Shown here one piece after another: positions 24,630-28,159 of a DNA stretch of 28,159 nucleotides. Origin of the DNA: JBOGEB01 sp050743125 (GTDB taxonomy: Bacteria > Actinomycetota > Nitriliruptoria > Euzebyales > Egibacteraceae); contig JBOGEB010000036.1 of the NCBI GenBank assembly GCA_050743125.1, positions 1 to 28,159 of the forward strand, read 5' to 3'. Position numbers and translations under genes: made by a program. Each line of letters begins with the position of its first letter. Position 1 is the stretch's first letter. Under the pieces are notes generated by a model that made no database searches, was not told where the DNA came from, and was given only the letters and a program-made list of their open reading frames with translations.

Positions 24630-26003
24630 TTGGCGCCTAAGGTATTGGTAATCGGCCTTGACAGCGCACCACCAGAGCTTGTATTTGGGAAGTTTTCCTC
24701 CATTCTGCCAAACATCAGCGGCCTTGCGGCCAACGGAGCTTGGGGGCGCATGCGCACGGTCGATCCGCCCATCACCGTGCCGGCCTGGGCGTGCATGATG
24801 ACCAGCCGCAATCCCGGGCATATGGGAATCTACGGATTTCGTAACCGCAAAGACCACACCTACAACGGCCTGTCGTTCGTCTCCAGCCACTCAGTGCAAG
24901 CCCCGGCAGTCTGGGACGTGGCATCGGCGGCCAGCCGCCGGAGCATCGTAGTGGGGGTCCCACCCGCCTACCCTCCGCTGCCACTGCGCGGATGGCGAGT
25001 CTCGTGCTTCCTTGCTCCCTCCACCCAGAAGGACTACACGTTCCCCTTGGAGCTGAAGCCCGAGCTTGAGCGGGAAGTTGGCCCCTACATCCTCGACGTC
25101 ACCAACTTCCGATCAGAGGACAAGACCCGCATCCTGCGCGACATCTACAAGATGACTACCCGGCGGTTCGAGGTGGCGGAGTATCTCATGACCACCCGGG
25201 ACTGGGACTTCTCCATGGTCGTGGACATGGGCCCAGACCGCATCCAGCACGGCTTTTGGAAGTACATGGATCCCCAGCATCCTAAGCATGAGCCTGGCAA
25301 TCCCTTACAGAACGCCATTCGTGATTACTACGAGTTCGTGGACGGATGGGTAGGACGACTGCTTGAGCGTGCTCCGGATGACTGCGTCGTGCTCGTCGTC
25401 TCAGATCACGGGGCTCAGCCGATGCAGGGCGGCATCTGCATTAACGAGTGGCTGAGGAAGGAGGGATACCTGGTCCTCGCCGAGGAGCCCAGGGGCCCCA
25501 CGCCCTTCGCCCAGTGCCAGGTGGATTGGTCGCGCACCAAGGCCTGGGGCGACGGAGGATACTACGCGCGGTTGTTCTTGAACGTCTGTGGGCGGGAGCC
25601 GCACGGGATCATCGACCCCGGCGCTTATGAGGACCTTCGCACCGAGCTCATCGAGAAGCTTGAGGCCCTAGGCGACGAGCAAGGGCGGTCAATCGGCACC
25701 AGGGCGCACCGACCGGAGGACCTGTATCCGGAGACCCAGGGCGTGCCGCCCGATCTCCTGGTGTATTTCGGCGACCTGACCTGGCGGTCGGTCGGGCAGC
25801 TCGGGACTGGTGAGATCCACACTTTTGAGAACGACACGGGGCCCGACGACGCGAACCACTCTCGAGAGGGCATCTTCATCGCCTCAGGCGCCGGGATCAA
25901 GGGCGAGCTCACCGGGCTTTCCGTCGTGGACGTCGGTCCCACGCTGCTCGCCCTGCAGGGGCTCGATCCCCCGCCGGAGATCGAGGGGAAATGCCTGATC
26001 TGA
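24630..26003 (+). CDS. Alkaline-phosphatase-superfamily phosphodiesterase, paralogue F (no tail)
   Basis: A 457-aa, distinct member of the family. Active-site positions: D11 (VIGLDSAPP), T49 (ITVPAW), D203 and H207 (GPDRIQHGFWKYMDP), D259 and H260 (VSDHGAQ), and the distal His in ANHSREG. The loop after the nucleophile reads SRNPGHMGIYGF, with Met where the other paralogues have His. It ends at EIEGKCLI and lacks the C-terminal helix tail of A-E. No signal peptide is seen. The start is a TTG, with GGGAG at 24618-24622 placed 7 nt upstream. It is separated from the upstream gene by 124 bp and followed 52 nt later by the sulfotransferase, so F and the sulfotransferase may form a separate unit. 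Confidence 0.85.
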   Translation: MAPKVLVIGLDSAPPELVFGKFSSILPNISGLAANGAWGRMRTVDPPITVPAWACMMTSRNPGHMGIYGFRNRKDHTYNGLSFVSSHSVQAPAVWDVASAASRRSIVVGVPPAYPPLPLRGWRVSCFLAPSTQKDYTFPLELKPELEREVGPYILDVTNFRSEDKTRILRDIYKMTTRRFEVAEYLMTTRDWDFSMVVDMGPDRIQHGFWKYMDPQHPKHEPGNPLQNAIRDYYEFVDGWVGRLLERAPDDCVVLVVSDHGAQPMQGGICINEWLRKEGYLVLAEEPRGPTPFAQCQVDWSRTKAWGDGGYYARLFLNVCGREPHGIIDPGAYEDLRTELIEKLEALGDEQGRSIGTRAHRPEDLYPETQGVPPDLLVYFGDLTWRSVGQLGTGEIHTFENDTGPDDANHSREGIFIASGAGIKGELTGLSVVDVGPTLLALQGLDPPPEIEGKCLI

Positions 26004-26055
26004 CTCAGAGCTGACGGCCGTCGGCACTGGAGCAGCTTGAGAGAGGATGCCTTCG

Positions 26056-26991
26056 ATGAACCTCGCGCAACCGCGCTTACCAAATCTCATCATTGCCGGG
26101 GTCAGCAAGGCAGGGACCAGCTCACTGTTTAGATATCTTGCGCAGCATCCGGACATTTGTCCATCTGATATAAAAGAACTCCGGTATTTCTCGCCGTACA
26201 GGTTCGACGGGCCCGTCCAGCCGTTGTCACAATATGCCCAACACTTCCACCACTGCGACTGCCAGCGCTATGTGATGGAGGCAACGCCCGGTTATTTTTA
26301 CGGCGGCGCCCCTCTGGTCGAGGCGATCATCGACACGTTAGACGACGCACACGTGCTGGTGAGCCTCCGCGATCCGGTGGACCGGCTCTGGTCCTATTAC
26401 CGGCACTGCCGCAGCCACCTCCGGTTCGACAAGGATTTGACACTCGACGAGTATCTGGAGACTTGTCAGCGGCTGAGGGAAGAGGGTACGGACAGGATGC
26501 GGGATAACATGCGCTACTGGGGGCTGTCGGGCGGCTTCTATGCCGATTTCATCACGCCGTGGTGGGACGCGCTCGGTGACCGGTTCCAGGTGGTGTTCTT
26601 TGAGGATCTGGTGCGCAATGCGACCTCCACGGTCATGACGATCTGCGAATGGCTGGGCATTGATCCTACGGCTGCCGAGAACTTCGATTACAGCGTCACG
26701 AACAGCACCGTGGTGTATCGCAGCAAGACCGTGCAGCGGGTCGCGCTGGCGTTGGTCATGAATGGTCGCAGCAAGTTACTCTCCGGCCGGCATCCTAAGC
26801 TAAAGCGGATGCTGCGGGGAGCCTACTACGCGGTGAACCGCGACCGGCGCGCCGACCCCGGACTCGGCACTGCCGCCCGTGAGCAGTTGCAAGCGATCTT
26901 TGCCCCCGCAAACGCGCAGCTAGCCACCAAGCTCCAGCAACGAGGCTACACGAAGATGCCGGAATGGCTTGCTGCCGTGCGCTGGAGCTAG
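26056..26991 (+). CDS. PAPS-dependent sulfotransferase
   Basis: The 5'-phosphosulfate-binding loop is GVSKAGTSSLFRYL (K18), and the 3'-phosphate-binding motif is LRDPVDRLWSYY (R105 and S113). WGLSGGFYADFITPWWDALG with VVFFEDLVRNA is the usual later block of this family. It would transfer sulfate from PAPS to a hydroxyl, most likely on a sugar of the glycan or its lipid-linked precursor. It is soluble, with no membrane helix, so sulfation would precede flipping. The second ATG (26056) is preferred because the AGAGAGG ends immediately before the first ATG at 26047 but lies 9 nt before the second. It is the last plus-strand gene of the locus. Confidence 0.9.
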   Translation: MNLAQPRLPNLIIAGVSKAGTSSLFRYLAQHPDICPSDIKELRYFSPYRFDGPVQPLSQYAQHFHHCDCQRYVMEATPGYFYGGAPLVEAIIDTLDDAHVLVSLRDPVDRLWSYYRHCRSHLRFDKDLTLDEYLETCQRLREEGTDRMRDNMRYWGLSGGFYADFITPWWDALGDRFQVVFFEDLVRNATSTVMTICEWLGIDPTAAENFDYSVTNSTVVYRSKTVQRVALALVMNGRSKLLSGRHPKLKRMLRGAYYAVNRDRRADPGLGTAAREQLQAIFAPANAQLATKLQQRGYTKMPEWLAAVRWS

Positions 26992-27010
26992 GCGCCGGTC
27001 AAACGCATCT

Positions 27011-27048
27011 GGCCAGGGTTCGTCACGCATGCGTGACGAACCCTGGCC
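27011..27048. terminator. 38-nt perfect palindrome between convergent genes
   Basis: The left half is ggccagggttcgtcacgca and the right half is its exact reverse complement, with no unpaired centre in duplex form. It lies between the sulfotransferase (+) and the sugar transferase (-). An RNA hairpin from either strand would have a stem of about 17 bp. A T-rich tract (tgttttt at 27063-27069) follows on the plus strand, not immediately adjacent. A bidirectional terminator is likeliest. Confidence 0.6.
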
Positions 27049-27083
27049 ACAAGGGCTCTTCGGTGTTTTTCTGTGGCGTCGTG

Positions 27084-27845
27084 TCAGTAGGCGCCACGGC
27101 CACTGAGCACTGCGGGGATCGTCCGGACGAGGAGGGACAGGTCGAGCCAAAGGCTCCATGATCGGATGTAGGCGAGATCCATCTCGACCCAGTTGGCGAA
27201 GTCGATGTTCGAGCGACCGCTGACCTGCCAGACGCCCGTAATTCCGGGTGTGACGAGCAATCGACGTCGCTCAATCTCCCCATAAGCGGAGACTTCCTTG
27301 GGTAGCGGCGGGCGGGGGCCCACGAGGCTCATCTCTCCCCGTAGAACGTTCACCAATTGTGGTAGCTCGTCGATCGAAAACTTGCGGAGCACCCGACCGA
27401 CGGGCGTAACCCGGGGATCCTTGCGGAGCTTGAACACCGGACCATCGGACTCATTCAGCGCTTCGTAACGATCCCGCTGCCGTTCGGCGTCCGCGTACAT
27501 CGACCGGATTTTCAGCATCTTGAACGGTTTGCCTCCACGGCCGATGCGCTCCTGAACAAAGAGCGCCGGGCCAGGAGACGACAGCCACGCGGCGACTACC
27601 GCTACGGTGAGGACCGGAGTCAGCACCGCCAGGGCGAACAGGCTCAACGCGATGTCGATCGTCCTCTTGGCAAGCAGCGCAGCGCGTGATGCGTCCAGCA
27701 GCCCTCCCGCAAGGTCAACGGGCGTCAGCAAGGACCGCCCATTTCCGTCTTGCCCAGTGAGGAGCAATCCAGTATTTTCTACGGCGTTCCTACCTGCCTT
27801 ATCAGCATGATCAAGGCCAACCCAACGGTCTCCCACAAAAGACAT
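27084..27845 (-). CDS. Initiating undecaprenyl-phosphate sugar-phosphate transferase
   Basis: A 253-aa bacterial sugar transferase (PF02397 type) that transfers a sugar-1-phosphate to undecaprenyl phosphate, the first committed step of repeat-unit synthesis. After ~55 variable residues come AKRTIDIALSLFALAVLTPV (re-entrant membrane helix), FVQERIGRGGKPFKMLKIRS with MYADAE (catalytic acidic pair region), FSIDELPQLVNVLRGEMSLV with GPRPPLP, and PGITGVWQVSGRSNI. It lacks the N-terminal four-helix region of large WbaP-type enzymes, so it is a short PglC-like form. The start ATG has AGGCGGGG just upstream. It is convergent with the operon and separately transcribed, so initiation could be regulated independently. 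Confidence 0.9.
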   Translation of the reverse strand: MSFVGDRWVGLDHADKAGRNAVENTGLLLTGQDGNGRSLLTPVDLAGGLLDASRAALLAKRTIDIALSLFALAVLTPVLTVAVVAAWLSSPGPALFVQERIGRGGKPFKMLKIRSMYADAERQRDRYEALNESDGPVFKLRKDPRVTPVGRVLRKFSIDELPQLVNVLRGEMSLVGPRPPLPKEVSAYGEIERRRLLVTPGITGVWQVSGRSNIDFANWVEMDLAYIRSWSLWLDLSLLVRTIPAVLSGRGAY

Positions 27846-28043
27846 ATCCCCGCCTTCGCCATTTACTGAATCGCCGTGCCCGCATACAGACAGTAAATAT
27901 GAACAAAGGCGAGGCCGCTTGTGTACGCCGCAGAGAGTGTTTTTCCTACTCGCCTTGCCCTGAGGAGCGTGAAAGTTGCGGCGGGTCTATTGGTGTCGTG
28001 GTCCTAGCACATGTTTGTGCTCTTAAATTCAAAACGGTTATGG
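27846..28043. other. AT-richer intergenic region upstream of the sugar transferase
   Basis: This gap of about 200 bp should hold the minus-strand promoter of the sugar transferase. No convincing -35/-10 pair was found. A small hairpin (agcaca at 28006-28011 with tgtgct at 28016-28021) lies just downstream of the LuxR-like stop and lacks a clear U tract. Confidence 0.35.
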
Positions 28044-28159
28044 TCAGGTTTTCGGACGCATTCGTCTGCCTCGCTGACCATTTGCGACCGCGCTCGATCG
28101 CAGCCAGTCGTGCCGCACGGCCAGGGCGGCCACCTCCAGGCGGGAGCCGGCACCGAGCT
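28044..28159 (-). CDS. C-terminal fragment of a probable LuxR-type regulator
   Basis: The frame entering from the right edge reads LGAGSRLEVAALAVRHDWLR and stops at 28044-28046. This resembles the end of the LuxR/GerE helix-turn-helix (LGVxxRtELAvyAvrhG..), including the last helix, followed by a short basic tail. Only about 37 residues are in the window, so the recognition is tentative and the receiver or sensor part cannot be seen. Its position beside the polysaccharide locus makes it a possible regulator of that locus. Confidence 0.5.
   Translation of the reverse strand, partial: LGAGSRLEVAALAVRHDWLRSSAVANGQRGRRMRPKT

Noticed and set aside
24630..26003. Loss of catalytic nucleophile in PDE F (AWAC instead of AWTS)
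   Set aside because: Aligning with NPP enzymes places the nucleophile two residues before the conserved Pro (ITVPAW, T49). That residue is Ser or Thr in all six paralogues, so F is not obviously inactive.

Overview
The window is high-GC DNA with GTG/TTG starts, tightly overlapped genes and actinobacterial-looking proteins. A filamentous or otherwise complex actinomycete is the likeliest source, but no marker gene fixes the genus. No rRNA, tRNA or CRISPR array was recognised.

The left part (1-5.3 kb) is an accessory region. On the minus strand lies a pair made of an adenosylhomocysteinase-like NAD-binding protein and an unrecognised 228-aa protein. A Nudix hydrolase follows on the plus strand, then a minus-strand protein that joins a squalene-cyclase-type repeat domain to an OmpR-type winged helix. 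Two inverted copies of a roughly 90-nt sequence bracket the Nudix gene. One copy is part of a 145-bp element with imperfect 17-bp terminal inverted repeats, and its ends contain parts of the stop codons of both flanking genes.

From 4.9 to 7.3 kb is a graveyard: an orphan, frameshifted internal piece of purL, a multiply frameshifted IS110-family transposase and an IS66-type transposase remnant.

From 7.4 to 27.8 kb is a surface-polysaccharide locus of Wzx/Wzy type. A secreted glycoside-hydrolase-like protein lies divergently at its left edge. The plus-strand run holds a GT2 glycosyltransferase, a Wzz-like chain-length protein, three tandem alkaline-phosphatase-superfamily phosphodiesterases (PDE A, B, C), a Wzx-like flippase, a 39-codon mini-ORF, two more phosphodiesterases (D, E), a Wzy/WaaL-type polymerase, a GT4 glycosyltransferase and a second, membrane-anchored glycoside-hydrolase-like protein. 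After a 124-bp gap with a possible extended -10 promoter come a sixth phosphodiesterase (F) and a PAPS-dependent-type sulfotransferase. A 38-nt perfect palindrome separates these from a convergent initiating sugar-phosphate transferase. The window ends in the C-terminus of a probable LuxR-type regulator.

The most unusual feature is that six cytoplasmic-looking phosphodiesterases outnumber the two glycosyltransferases. Five of them end in a shared acidic helix tail (YSxEEE...HLxxLGYL/V), and a related sequence is encoded alone by the translationally coupled mini-ORF. The likely overall picture is a sulfated or phospho-modified extracellular glycan whose lipid-linked precursor is built in the cytoplasm, modified, flipped, polymerised and trimmed outside. 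The role of the phosphodiesterases is not known from the sequence.
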